A stretch of DNA of 64,000 nucleotides, from contig CALUND010000008.1 in NCBI GenBank assembly GCA_944321925.1, positions 59,170-123,169 on the forward strand. The letters run 5' to 3'. The DNA is from an uncultured Rikenellaceae bacterium (GTDB taxonomy: Bacteria > Bacteroidota > Bacteroidia > Bacteroidales > Rikenellaceae). The position numbers and the translations under genes were made by a program. The notes under the pieces are model-generated. The model had not been told where the DNA came from. It saw nothing but the letters and a program-made list of their open reading frames with translations, and did no database searches. Shown piece by piece: positions 47,737 to 56,652 of this stretch; the stretch's first letter is position 1; each line of letters begins with the position of its first letter.

Positions 47737-48833
47737 GACTGTAAGACTTTTACGGTGAGTTCCGCCTCAAAGCACATCCCGACACGCTCTGTGCGGAAGG
47801 TAAAACGACCGGGATAGATCAACTCCAAACGCTTCTGCAGATTGGCCAGCCCGATTCCCGATCCGCTCTTATCCTGCGTATCGCTCTTCGGGAAACAGCT
47901 GTTCCGTATCGAACAGGCGACCTCCTCCCCGCACTGACGAATGGCGATGGAGATGAAAGAGGGCTCGCTATGGCTCACCCCGTGCTTGAACGCGTTCTCC
48001 ACCAACGAGATGAAAAGCAGAGGTGCTATCGGCGTCTCGACGTTCTCCATACGGGTCTCCAAATCGAGCCGGACGTGTTCCGGCAGACGAATGCGCATCA
48101 GCCCCACATAGTCCCGGATGAAATCGACCTCGCGACCCAGGGAGACGAACGGCTCGCTGCTCTCGTAAAGCACATAGCGAAGCAACCGGCTCAGATCGTA
48201 AACCGCCCCCTGAGCCACCTCCGGACTATAGGCTATCAGGCTATAAATATTGTTCAGCGTATTGAACAGAAAATGGGGATTGAGCTGGCTCTTCAGATTC
48301 TGAAGCTCCGTCTCCGCCCGCGTCTTCTCCAGATCCCGCTGTGCCGCTTCCGCACGATACCAGACCCCCGTCATACGAATGGCTACGCTGATTCCCGCAA
48401 CCAGCACATACATCAACGTATTGACCGAAAAGAATCGGATAATATCCATTGTGGGACGTTCGCCATGCGGCCGCAAATCATGGGGTGGCGGAAGCATCTG
48501 CATGATCACATGCACCCCGTAGACCATCAGCGCGATCAAAACCGCATTCGCCAACAGAAAAGCACCCAGACGTCGCGTAAACAGGTAGCGACCGATCAGA
48601 AAAAGATAGTTCGCATAGAAAACGAGCATGAACGAACAGGGAACGATCACAAACCGCGTGTAGCTCTCCCACGTCACGGGTTGCGAATTGCGCCCCGTGA
48701 AGAAAAACGGCAGACAAAAAAGGACAACCCACACCGTACAGTGAATGTAAACCCCGAGCCGAGGCGTATGCCCCATGGCGGTATGACTGTTTCCGTTACC
48801 CATACAGCAAATATAACGATTTATTCGTTTCAT
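47733..48833 (-). CDS. LytS/YehU-type sensor histidine kinase
   Basis: The 366-residue kinase has four hydrophobic helices in its N-terminal ~150 residues, a short coiled coil, and the His_kinase domain with the phosphorylated His in LNPHFLFNTLNNIYSLI and ATP-binding ENAFKHGV and GSGIGLANLQKRL. The start is uncertain. 48833 (MKRINR) is used; 48881 would overlap the macB stop by eight bases. 48776 (MGHTPRLG) would follow a perfect -7 box at 48808-48815 and looks most like the usual N-terminus of this family. It overlaps the response regulator gene by four bases. Confidence 0.88.
   Translation of the reverse strand: MKRINRYICCMGNGNSHTAMGHTPRLGVYIHCTVWVVLFCLPFFFTGRNSQPVTWESYTRFVIVPCSFMLVFYANYLFLIGRYLFTRRLGAFLLANAVLIALMVYGVHVIMQMLPPPHDLRPHGERPTMDIIRFFSVNTLMYVLVAGISVAIRMTGVWYRAEAAQRDLEKTRAETELQNLKSQLNPHFLFNTLNNIYSLIAYSPEVAQGAVYDLSRLLRYVLYESSEPFVSLGREVDFIRDYVGLMRIRLPEHVRLDLETRMENVETPIAPLLFISLVENAFKHGVSHSEPSFISIAIRQCGEEVACSIRNSCFPKSDTQDKSGSGIGLANLQKRLELIYPGRFTFRTERVGMCFEAELTVKVLQS
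48808..48815 (-). promoter_or_regulatory. Possible internal -7 box for the LytS/LytTR genes
   Basis: TATATTTG on the minus strand near the start of the kinase gene, without a proper -33 box. It might give the two-component pair expression independent of the pump. Confidence 0.3.
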
Positions 48834-48873
48834 TCGCTCCCCTTCTGCATGGGTCATCCTTTTCCGGTCCGTT

Positions 48874-50094
48874 CTATTCATAACGCAGCGCTTCGATCGG
48901 ATCGAGCTGGGAGGCTTTGCGAGCCGGATACCAGCCGAAAAAGACCCCTGCCACCGTGCAGACCGCGAACGAAAGCAACACGCTCCACGGCTGAATATAG
49001 ATCGGGAAATGGGCCGCGGCATTGACAATCAACGAGGCACAAACCCCGACCAACACCCCGATAATACCGCCCGTGACGCTGATCAGAATCGCTTCGATGA
49101 GGAATTGTGCCAAAATATCGCGTCCTTTGGCCCCGATACTCATGCGTAGTCCGATCTCTCGCGTACGCTCGGTCACACTCACATACATGATATTCATGAT
49201 GCCGATACCGCCCACCAACAGCGAAATCCCCGCAACGGCCGCAAGCAGGACCGTCATCAAGTCGGTCGTCGAGGTGAGCATCTCGCTCAGCTCCTGCGTG
49301 GAACGGATCGTGAAATCGTCGTCGTCCCCCCGTTGCAACTTGTGATTGCGACGCAGAACCTCCGCAATCTCCTCCATCGCCTGGTCGGTAAACCGCTCAT
49401 CGACCGCCGCACAAGTGATCCCCTGCAGGTGCGTGATGGCCAACATACGTTTCTGTACCGTCGTATAGGGAGCCAAGATCAAGTCGTCCTGGTCCATCCC
49501 CATGCTGTTGTAACCCTTCGACCGCAGTACACCGACGACCCGAAGCGGAATCTTGCCGAAACGGATCACCTGACCCACGGGATTCTCCCCGTTGGTGAAA
49601 AGATTGTCTACCACAGTCTTACCGACTACGCAAACCTTGGCACTGGTCAATACATCCTGCTCCGTGAAGAAATCACCATCCTCCACCTCGTAGCGACGGA
49701 TGTCGAGGTACTCGGGACTCACACCGTAAACCGTACTGGGCGTATTGTTGGCCCCGAAAATCAACTGCCCGCTGCTATTGACCGTCGGCGTGGCCAAGGA
49801 GACATAGCTGCACTCCGAAACGATATCGTTGTAGTCCTGCAGCTTGAGCGTCTCCATGTCGGCCGCGTCGAGACGTACGCCTCCACGACGGTCCGCTCCC
49901 GGATGAACCATGATCATATTGGACCCCATCTCGCTGATCTGCGCCTGGATACTCCGCTTCGACCCCTGTCCGATGGCAAGCATCGTGATCACCGACGCCA
50001 CGCCGATAATGATGCCGAGCATCGTCAGAAAACCCCTCAACTTGTTGTTGGCAAGGGCCCGAAGCGCTATTTTGAAAAGATTCGTTACGTTCAT
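48874..50094 (-). CDS. MacB-like ABC transporter permease
   Basis: The 406-residue protein has the MacB topology: an N-terminal helix (GFLTMLGIIIGVASVITMLA), a ~220-residue periplasmic MacB_PCD domain, and three C-terminal helices of the FtsX type (GGIGIMNIMYVSVTERTREI). The ATPase is a separate gene upstream. Together with MacA and TolC homologues it should form a tripartite pump that pushes substrates from the periplasm out through the outer membrane. Confidence 0.92.
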   Translation of the reverse strand: MNVTNLFKIALRALANNKLRGFLTMLGIIIGVASVITMLAIGQGSKRSIQAQISEMGSNMIMVHPGADRRGGVRLDAADMETLKLQDYNDIVSECSYVSLATPTVNSSGQLIFGANNTPSTVYGVSPEYLDIRRYEVEDGDFFTEQDVLTSAKVCVVGKTVVDNLFTNGENPVGQVIRFGKIPLRVVGVLRSKGYNSMGMDQDDLILAPYTTVQKRMLAITHLQGITCAAVDERFTDQAMEEIAEVLRRNHKLQRGDDDDFTIRSTQELSEMLTSTTDLMTVLLAAVAGISLLVGGIGIMNIMYVSVTERTREIGLRMSIGAKGRDILAQFLIEAILISVTGGIIGVLVGVCASLIVNAAAHFPIYIQPWSVLLSFAVCTVAGVFFGWYPARKASQLDPIEALRYE

Positions 50095-50130
50095 TGCTTT
50101 GGTTTCTGTGCAGACACCCCGGTCTGCGGA

Positions 50131-50871
50131 TTATTCATCGGTTACGGGAAGCTGGGCCAACGCATCGACGGCCGACAACACCTCGTCGTTCTGCGTATCC
50201 GCGATCACATGCCCGTCACGCAACTGAATGTTGCGGCTGCTGTAGCGTGCGATATCCGGATTATGCGTCACGAAGATGATTGTGCGCCCCCGCGCATGAA
50301 GCTCCTGAAAAAGGACAAGGATCTCAAACGAAGTGCGCGTATCGAGGTTTCCCGTCGCTTCATCGGCCAAAATCACCGCCGGATCATTCACCAGCGCCCG
50401 GGCTATCGCCACTCGTTGCATCTGCCCGCCGCTCATCTGGTTGCTGCGATGCTCCAGACGATCGGCCAACCCAACCGACGTAAGCGCCCGGATCGCACGT
50501 TCGCGACGCTCCGCCGCCGTGACATTCGGATTGTAAAGAAGCGGAAGCTCCACATTCTCCACCGCCGTCGTCTTGGCCAACAGGTTGTAATTCTGGAACA
50601 CGAAGCCGATCTTCCGGTTCCGCAACGTTGCCCGGTCGTTCTTGCCCATCGTACGAACCGAGACCCCATCGAGGTAATACTCCCCTGACGTAGGCGTATC
50701 GAGACATCCCAACGTATTGAGCAAGGTACTCTTGCCCGAGCCGGACGTACCCATGATCGTCACGAACTCGCCTTCGTAGATCGTAAACGAAACGCCCCGC
50801 AAAGCATGGACAGTCTCCCCGCCCACATGAAAATCCCGCCGGATGTTCTCCAATCGAATGATCTCTTTCAT
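50131..50871 (-). CDS. MacB/LolD-type ABC transporter ATPase
   Basis: The 246-residue ATPase has Walker [10 protein letters not shown], signature MSGGQMQR, Walker [13 protein letters not shown] and H-loop VTHNPDIA. It powers the MacB-type permease 36 bases downstream and starts five bases after the membrane-fusion gene. Confidence 0.93.
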   Translation of the reverse strand: MKEIIRLENIRRDFHVGGETVHALRGVSFTIYEGEFVTIMGTSGSGKSTLLNTLGCLDTPTSGEYYLDGVSVRTMGKNDRATLRNRKIGFVFQNYNLLAKTTAVENVELPLLYNPNVTAAERRERAIRALTSVGLADRLEHRSNQMSGGQMQRVAIARALVNDPAVILADEATGNLDTRTSFEILVLFQELHARGRTIIFVTHNPDIARYSSRNIQLRDGHVIADTQNDEVLSAVDALAQLPVTDE

Positions 50872-50876
50872 GGAAC

Positions 50877-52076
50877 CTACTCCTCTTTCGCTTTGTTGCC
50901 TTTGTTCTTACTTCCCGGAGGACCCGGCATGAAGGGACTCTGCTCCACGGCTGCCGCCTCAGCGACCGCATGGACCGTGACACCGGTAACAACCTCTTCT
51001 CCCTCCGAAAGTCCATCGAGGACCTCGGTTTGTCCTACAGCACTGCTACCAAGCGTCACGGCTCGCGATCGAAGCGTATCCCCCACTCGGACCCAAACCA
51101 ACTGCTGACCCGAACGAACCGGAACCGCATCCTCGACGGTAATCCCCATCTCTGCAATCTGCGCCACATCGGGCTCAAAACGAAGCGCCTTCGCCGGAAC
51201 GGTCAATACATTGTCCTTCTTCAGCACATAGATCGTTACGTTGGCTGTCAGACCCGGTTTCAACTTCAAATCGGGATTGTGAGCACTGATTACCACCTCG
51301 TAGGTGACCACATTCGACTCCACCGTAGCTTCCAGGCGGACCTGAGTCACCTCGCCCTCGAACACATCGTTGGGATAGGCGTCCACGTTGAAGGTAACCA
51401 ACTGCCCCTCCTCCACCTGACCGATATCGGCCTCATCCACATCGGCGATCACCTGCATCTGGGTCAAATCGGCTGCAATGGTGAAAAGCTCCGGCGTCTC
51501 GAATCCCGCCGCAACGGTCTGACCCTCCTCCACGGCCCGACTGATCACAACACCGTCGATCGGGCTGGTAATGGTTGCATACTCCAGATTGCGCTTCACC
51601 TTCACCATCGATGCCTGACTCTGATCGTAGGCACTCTTCGCCTTCTCGTAATTATAGGTCGCCGTCTCATACTCCGAATCACTGATCAGACCCTTCTCAT
51701 AAAGCACCTTGTTCCGTGCATAATTTTTCTGCTGGTACTCAAACTCCGTACGGCTGTTGGCCAACTGTGCCTCGGCCGATTCGAGCTCCGCCTGGAGATT
51801 CACCTTATCCATCTCCGCAATCAACTGGCCCTTCTTCACCACGTCGTTGTAATCGACATAGAGATGATCGATGATGCCCGACACCTGCGTACCCACAGAA
51901 ACCTCGGTGACCGGCTCCACCGTCCCGGTTGCCGTGACGGAATTGGAGATCGAACCGCGTGTCACCTGGGTGGTGGCGAGCGACAAATTGCTCTTCGAGC
52001 CCCGTCCGACCCAAAGCCATACTCCGGCCGCAACAACTATCACGACCACCAGAATAATCACACCTTTCTTTTTCAT
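50877..52076 (-). CDS. MacA-like periplasmic membrane-fusion protein
   Basis: The 399-residue protein has an N-terminal membrane anchor (GVIILVVVIVVAAGVWLWV), a lipoyl half-motif, a long alpha hairpin (about residues 90-155), the second lipoyl half (ITSPIDGVVISRAVEEGQTV), and beta-barrel and membrane-proximal domains. It connects the MacB permease with the outer-membrane TolC-like channel. The C-terminal ~20 residues are Pro/Gly/Lys-rich. Confidence 0.92.
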   Translation of the reverse strand: MKKKGVIILVVVIVVAAGVWLWVGRGSKSNLSLATTQVTRGSISNSVTATGTVEPVTEVSVGTQVSGIIDHLYVDYNDVVKKGQLIAEMDKVNLQAELESAEAQLANSRTEFEYQQKNYARNKVLYEKGLISDSEYETATYNYEKAKSAYDQSQASMVKVKRNLEYATITSPIDGVVISRAVEEGQTVAAGFETPELFTIAADLTQMQVIADVDEADIGQVEEGQLVTFNVDAYPNDVFEGEVTQVRLEATVESNVVTYEVVISAHNPDLKLKPGLTANVTIYVLKKDNVLTVPAKALRFEPDVAQIAEMGITVEDAVPVRSGQQLVWVRVGDTLRSRAVTLGSSAVGQTEVLDGLSEGEEVVTGVTVHAVAEAAAVEQSPFMPGPPGSKNKGNKAKEE

Positions 52077-52122
52077 ATCGTTTCGTTTTTCATTGATTTG
52101 ACTTCCTAAACCCCTCCTCGAA

Positions 52123-53436
52123 TCAATAGGCTCCGTCGACGGGAAGATTTTGATAGATATTCAGCAACTGGATGTTCATGACCGCCATGTATTTCGACTG
52201 CAACATCTCCTGCTGTGCCGACAACAAATTGTTCTGCTGCGTGAGCAATTCCAACGTATTGCTCATTCCCAGATCAAACTGCTCGCGAACCAATGCGTAA
52301 CTCTCCTCCGCAGCCCGAACCTTCTCTACCGCCGAAACGTATTGGGATTGCGCCGAAATAGCATCGAGCCAGATACCCTCAACCGTCTTCAGCAACTCCT
52401 TCTCCGTCGAAAGCAGCTCGAGCTCGCTGTCGGTAACGGCCAACTGCGCTTTGTTCACAGCCGTACGATTTTTCCGGTTGGAGGCTATCGGGATACTGAG
52501 CGTCAGGCCGGCGCTCCCGTTCAACCGATTCCACATCTGCGTGCCGACCGGTTCCCCGCCGGACAGATGTCCCGTGCCAACCGAAGCACTCAGTGCGAGC
52601 GTAGGCAAATAGCCTCCCTTGGCCTGTTCCACACTCAACTCGGAACTCTCCACCCCGAGCCGAGCCGCAGTCATCTGTGGCTTCGTCTCCAACGCCACCC
52701 GATAGACCTCCGCCTTATCAGGCAGCAGACGCATCACCTCCGTCTCGCTCACCTCCGAAGAGGCAAACAGCATCTCGTCGTCGATATCGAGTTCGAGCAA
52801 CTGTTTCAGCTGCAACTTATAATTATCCAAGGAGGCTTGTGCGGCAACCAGTTGGTAACGATCGCCGGCAAGTTGGCTCTCGATCTGCGCATATTCGGCC
52901 CGCGACAAGGCTCCAGCATCGAACAGGCCTTTCGACCGCTCGAGCTCCGCCTCGGAAACCTGCACCGTATTCTCCGCAATGCGCACCGCCTCGAATGCGT
53001 ACATCACCTGAAGATAGGCCTGCACAATGGCAATCCGTATCTCGTCGCGATTTTCCTCCACGCTCGCCTCGTCGATCCGATTCTGCAGTTCGCTCTGCTC
53101 GATCGCCTTACGACGCGTGAGCCCGTTAAAAATAGTCCACTGGGCACTCAACCCGTAGTTGCCCGTATAACTGTTGCTGCCGGAAGCCTCCGCAGAGGGA
53201 TAGCTCACGACACTCTGTGAAACCGATGCGCTGAGCGACGGAAAAAGTTGTGCCCGGGCTTCCCGCGTATCCTCGATCCCCGAAAGAAGTGCGACCTCTC
53301 CGCGCCGAATCTGAATGTTGTTCTCCAACGCATAATCCAGACAGGAGGAGAGTGTCCAACGGACGGTATCACCCTGCGCAGCAGCTATCGGCGAAGAGAG
53401 CCACAACAGGAACGAAAGGAAAATAAAACGTTTCAT
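52123..53436 (-). CDS. TolC-like outer membrane efflux protein
   Basis: The 437-residue protein has a signal peptide (MKRFIFLSFLLWLSSPIAAAQ) and two OEP repeats with long amphipathic helices, including the typical YLQVMYAFEAVRIAEN and REQFDLGMSNTLELLTQQN segments. It forms the outer-membrane duct of the MacAB pump and is the first gene of the six-gene operon. Confidence 0.92.
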   Translation of the reverse strand: MKRFIFLSFLLWLSSPIAAAQGDTVRWTLSSCLDYALENNIQIRRGEVALLSGIEDTREARAQLFPSLSASVSQSVVSYPSAEASGSNSYTGNYGLSAQWTIFNGLTRRKAIEQSELQNRIDEASVEENRDEIRIAIVQAYLQVMYAFEAVRIAENTVQVSEAELERSKGLFDAGALSRAEYAQIESQLAGDRYQLVAAQASLDNYKLQLKQLLELDIDDEMLFASSEVSETEVMRLLPDKAEVYRVALETKPQMTAARLGVESSELSVEQAKGGYLPTLALSASVGTGHLSGGEPVGTQMWNRLNGSAGLTLSIPIASNRKNRTAVNKAQLAVTDSELELLSTEKELLKTVEGIWLDAISAQSQYVSAVEKVRAAEESYALVREQFDLGMSNTLELLTQQNNLLSAQQEMLQSKYMAVMNIQLLNIYQNLPVDGAY

Positions 53437-53461
53437 GACGATCTTTTTTCTTGACTTGACG

Positions 53462-53493
53462 CAAATTTATCCCGGCCGAAAACCCTACCCAAA
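53462..53493 (-). promoter_or_regulatory. Promoter of the tolC-macAB-lytS/lytT operon
   Basis: TTTG (53493-53490) and TAAATTTG (53469-53462), spacer 20 bp, full consensus, 26 bases before the first gene. Confidence 0.78.
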
Positions 53494-53620
53494 CGAAATC
53501 GGCAGAGAGCCCCAAACGACCGACAGAAAGCCGGAACGAATCGACAAATCGACCTCCCATTCGATCAAAAAGACCAAAACAAACGTCTCAAAAAAGAAAA
53601 AAAAAGCGTATAAACGGCAC

Positions 53621-53661
53621 AAAAAAGCCCTGCGAAAGCTCGAATAAGCCGATCGCAGGGC
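53621..53661 (-). terminator. Terminator of the Ric-like/LuxR operon
   Basis: GCCCTGCGA (53627-53635) pairs with TCGCAGGGC (53653-53661) and is followed by six T on the minus strand. It lies ~180 bases behind the LuxR gene; the stretch between (53662-53840) shows nothing else. Confidence 0.75.
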
Positions 53662-53840
53662 GCAGACAACAAACTTAAAACATAATCTATCGCAAAATTC
53701 CAAATGCCGTCACAAACAGCAAGGAAACAGCTCCTTTGCAACAGGACAACGCAAAATTAAGCAGATCGGCTACCTTGAGCAATCCGCAAACTACGGTAAA
53801 TAAGGTCGGAAATACTCCCCTGAAACAGGTAAAAGCGCCT

Positions 53841-54458
53841 CTAATCTCTCCCCTTGCGGATGGTCTCCTTGACGTCGTTCAGTTCGACCAATTTGTTCAC
53901 AATGGCGTAAATAACCAGTCCCGCCGAACTGTGAATCTGAAGTTTGGAGGCGATATTGCGACGATGCGTGATGACCGTATGGGCGGAAAGGCAGAGCTTG
54001 TCGGCAATCTGCTTGTTCGTCATCCCCTTCGCCACACAAACCACGATCTCCTTCTCTCGTACACTGAGCGCATCGCGACGCTCCGAACTCTCCTCGTCCG
54101 AAGCGGTCAACCGAAGCAGCTTCTCCCGAATCTCCTCCGCCGTATCATACACCGAAATCACCTCGTCGTAGGCCTTCAACACGGAACTGTCGGCCAACAC
54201 ATGCTGCAACGCCACACACCGCAACCCAGAACGACCAAGGCGACTGCGCAGCTGCTGCAAAGAGATCGCCCCCGAAAACACGGGATTGAGAATCAAAATG
54301 TCCGGTTTCTGCCAAGCCAAAGACGAGGGGAGTTGCGCAGGGTCCGAAACCTCGACAACCTGTACCTCGAAGTCGGGGAAATGGCGGAGAACCGACAGGA
54401 TGCCTTTGCGAATGATCAAAGAGGGCTCCGCAACCACTATTTTTAAATGAGCGCTCAT
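53841..54458 (-). CDS. LuxR-type regulator with a degenerate receiver domain
   Basis: The 205-residue protein has an N-terminal domain of receiver length (IVVAEPSLIIRKGILSVLRH) and a LuxR helix-turn-helix (LSVREKEIVVCVAKGMTNKQIADKL). The place of the phospho-acceptor reads PDILILNPVF, with Asn where Asp is expected, and the acidic pair near the N-terminus is reduced to one Glu. It should not be phosphorylated in the normal way. Its start overlaps the stop of the hemerythrin gene, so its signal may come from that protein. Confidence 0.85.
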   Translation of the reverse strand: MSAHLKIVVAEPSLIIRKGILSVLRHFPDFEVQVVEVSDPAQLPSSLAWQKPDILILNPVFSGAISLQQLRSRLGRSGLRCVALQHVLADSSVLKAYDEVISVYDTAEEIREKLLRLTASDEESSERRDALSVREKEIVVCVAKGMTNKQIADKLCLSAHTVITHRRNIASKLQIHSSAGLVIYAIVNKLVELNDVKETIRKGRD

Positions 54459-55153
54459 TTCGTCCTGTTTTCAAGCCCCCTAACCGCCGGTATGAAAAGA
54501 TGATCCTCGATATAATTGTGTGAGGCCAGATCCGCTTCGCACGTAAAAATATCGAATAGTGTACTGTTCAATTCGTTGCTCCCCGTTGCCGGATAATACT
54601 TGATCAGAATGTTCTTCAATTCGGTCATCTTGGCCTCGACCTGATCGTGCCGTCGGAGAAAAATACCGATATTATAACGCCCCGAAGGTTGACCCGCAAT
54701 CAAAGAACGAACATAAGGAAACACCGTGCGCTCCTCATATTGCATGTGATTCCGCACCTCGGCAACATATTCATCGAAAAAACGGAATATGGCCAACGAA
54801 ACCTCCTGCGCCGCACAATCGATCGACCCGATCAACTCGCGACGAATCGCCGGCAGACGAAAACCCAGAAAATAATCGTGGGAGTTGTGAAGATAGTCGA
54901 CCAGCGCCGGAAGAGAAATTTTATCCACCTCCGGCTCAGCGACCCGTTCCCGATCGAGCAACAAGTTCACGATTACCAAAAAGGTTGATTCATCGACTCC
55001 CGCATCGGCACACACCTCCGATATGGTCTTGTCTCCGAACCCAAGCCCAATACCGAAACGGCTCATCACCTGAAGCACCGGATAGTTCTCGCAGACCAGA
55101 TCGCTCATCCGATCGTTGCCCCTGTATTTTCCCAATTTATACATCACTGCCAT
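54455..55153 (-). CDS. Hemerythrin-like protein related to the Ric/YtfE di-iron family
   Basis: The 232-residue protein has an N-terminal ~60-residue segment similar to the ScdA_N part of Ric proteins (MSDLVCENYPVLQVMSRFGI). A four-helix hemerythrin domain follows with the iron-ligand pattern in YLHNSHDYFL, HMQYEERTVFPY, RRHDQVE and SHNYIEDHLFIP. Ric/YtfE proteins repair Fe-S clusters after nitric-oxide or oxidative damage. The twin cysteines usual in the first segment are missing here. ATG 55153 follows a TATCTTTA -7-like box (55173-55166); 55144 is an alternative. A frame from 55231 is rejected as unnatural. Confidence 0.82.
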   Translation of the reverse strand: MAVMYKLGKYRGNDRMSDLVCENYPVLQVMSRFGIGLGFGDKTISEVCADAGVDESTFLVIVNLLLDRERVAEPEVDKISLPALVDYLHNSHDYFLGFRLPAIRRELIGSIDCAAQEVSLAIFRFFDEYVAEVRNHMQYEERTVFPYVRSLIAGQPSGRYNIGIFLRRHDQVEAKMTELKNILIKYYPATGSNELNSTLFDIFTCEADLASHNYIEDHLFIPAVRGLENRTK

Positions 55154-55527
55154 TTTTCTCGGGAGTAAAGATACCAAAAATCCAATCGGAACCCTATCTA
55201 TTGCCCACAAAATTACCACGATCGCCCGCAAATCCCAATACCTAAACCGGGGGATAAATCCCTTTAAATTACCTAAACCAACCTCTCACACCTGCCTCGT
55301 TTTTTTGAATTATAATCATTTCAGTCCTTCCCCGAATCAGAAACTATCTCGCGAAACAAAGAACAGAATCCATGATGTATAAAACGTCAAAATAGCAAAT
55401 CAAAGCACAAAAATATTCTTAAAAATAATAGCCCATACATACTATGAATCCGACCGTATATGCTATCAAACAAGCCCCACAAGTAACTGTACGGCCCATC
55501 CTGCAAAGTTTTCGACAAAAAGAATCA

Positions 55528-55559
55528 TTTGCAAAGAATAAAAATAGTTCCTATCTTTA
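55528..55559 (+). promoter_or_regulatory. Promoter of the glycosyltransferase/RiPP-like operon
   Basis: TTTG at 55528-55531 and TATCTTTA at 55552-55559, spacer 20 bp; one base of the -7 box deviates. It lies 37 bases before the first gene. The rest of the 55232-55527 gap is AT-rich and holds nothing else I can name. Confidence 0.6.
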
Positions 55560-55596
55560 TAACCGCATTTAGAAACCGTTTTTACTGATCCCTCAT

Positions 55597-56652
55597 ATGA
55601 ACGAATTGACTGTGGTCATTCCATTCCTGAATGAAGGCCAGGAAGTGGAGACTACAATTCAAGAAATAAAACGCACGGCAGGAGACGCGGTCGATATCAT
55701 CTTGGTGAACGACGCTTCCGACGACGGATTCGATTACGACGCGATCGCCGCAAAATACCACACCGAATACATCAAACACACACAACGACAAGGTAGCGGC
55801 CCGGCAAAACAGGCCGGAATCAACGCTTGTCGAACGCCCTATTTCCTCGTCATCGACGGGCACATGCGTTTCTACGACAACAACTGGTGGATCGAAATCC
55901 CAAAAGCCATTCAAAGCGACCCGAGAGCCATCTATTGCTGTCGCTGCCAATCGTGGGATTTCGATACCAAACAGGAAAAAACAACCAAACCTCCGTACGG
56001 CGCTTATTTTCAAATGCTCGACTCGAAGAACAAGAAAGTTCTCGATGTGAAGTGGTGCAAGGGAGCCTTCAACCCGGAAGGAGATCTCAAAGATATCCCT
56101 TGCGTACTGGGTGCCTGCTACGCCGCGACAAAAAACTACTGGAACTACCTGCGCGGATATGACGGACTGAAACTCTACAGCTGCGAAGAGGCCTACATCA
56201 GTATGAAAGCATGGATGGAAGGCGGTCGTTGCCGTATTTTATGCCACGTAACCATCGGACACCTTTTCCGTAAACGATTCCCCTACAAAGTGATCGCAAC
56301 GGAATACTATTACAATAAACTGCTCATCGCCGAACTGCTCCTCCCGAAAGAACAACGGGACATCGTGATCCGAGCGATGAAAGCCGCCAATTACGTCGAA
56401 TACGTCCGTTCGCGGCGCCAGATGGAGGAGAACAAAGCCGAAATCGACTCCTTAAGAGAAGACTATTCCCGTATCCTGACAGCAGGATACAACCGATTCG
56501 ACAATATCAACAACCGGGCATTGGCCCTATATAACAACACGACAAAGACATCTTCCAACAAAAAAACTCTCTCTCATGAAAAAAATCGCACTCTCTCTGC
56601 TGTTGATCCTGGGAGCCCTGACCGTTCCGGTGCAGGCGCAACAATCCACTGA
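55597..56652 (+). CDS. GT-A glycosyltransferase resembling polypeptide GalNAc-transferases
   Basis: The 351-residue cytosolic enzyme opens with the GT2-type nucleotide-sugar fold (ELTVVIPFLNEGQEVETTI). Three features recall GalNAc-transferases: the metal motif is Asp87-Gly-His89 (D-x-H rather than D-x-D); CEEAYISMKAWMEGG (from Cys196) parallels their ENLEISFRIWQCGG stretch; and GHLFRKRFPY (Gly221 on) parallels GHVFRK...PY. There is no lectin domain and no signal peptide. Residues 327-351 are encoded inside the start of the next gene and are probably dispensable. First gene of the cluster; the likely acceptor is the Thr-rich precursor. The donor sugar is unknown. Confidence 0.82.
   Translation: MNELTVVIPFLNEGQEVETTIQEIKRTAGDAVDIILVNDASDDGFDYDAIAAKYHTEYIKHTQRQGSGPAKQAGINACRTPYFLVIDGHMRFYDNNWWIEIPKAIQSDPRAIYCCRCQSWDFDTKQEKTTKPPYGAYFQMLDSKNKKVLDVKWCKGAFNPEGDLKDIPCVLGACYAATKNYWNYLRGYDGLKLYSCEEAYISMKAWMEGGRCRILCHVTIGHLFRKRFPYKVIATEYYYNKLLIAELLLPKEQRDIVIRAMKAANYVEYVRSRRQMEENKAEIDSLREDYSRILTAGYNRFDNINNRALALYNNTTKTSSNKKTLSHEKNRTLSAVDPGSPDRSGAGATIH

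Noticed and set aside
53435..53647. Small Lys-rich frame on the plus strand
   Set aside because: It runs through the promoter of the tolC operon and the terminator of the LuxR gene, so coding is unlikely.
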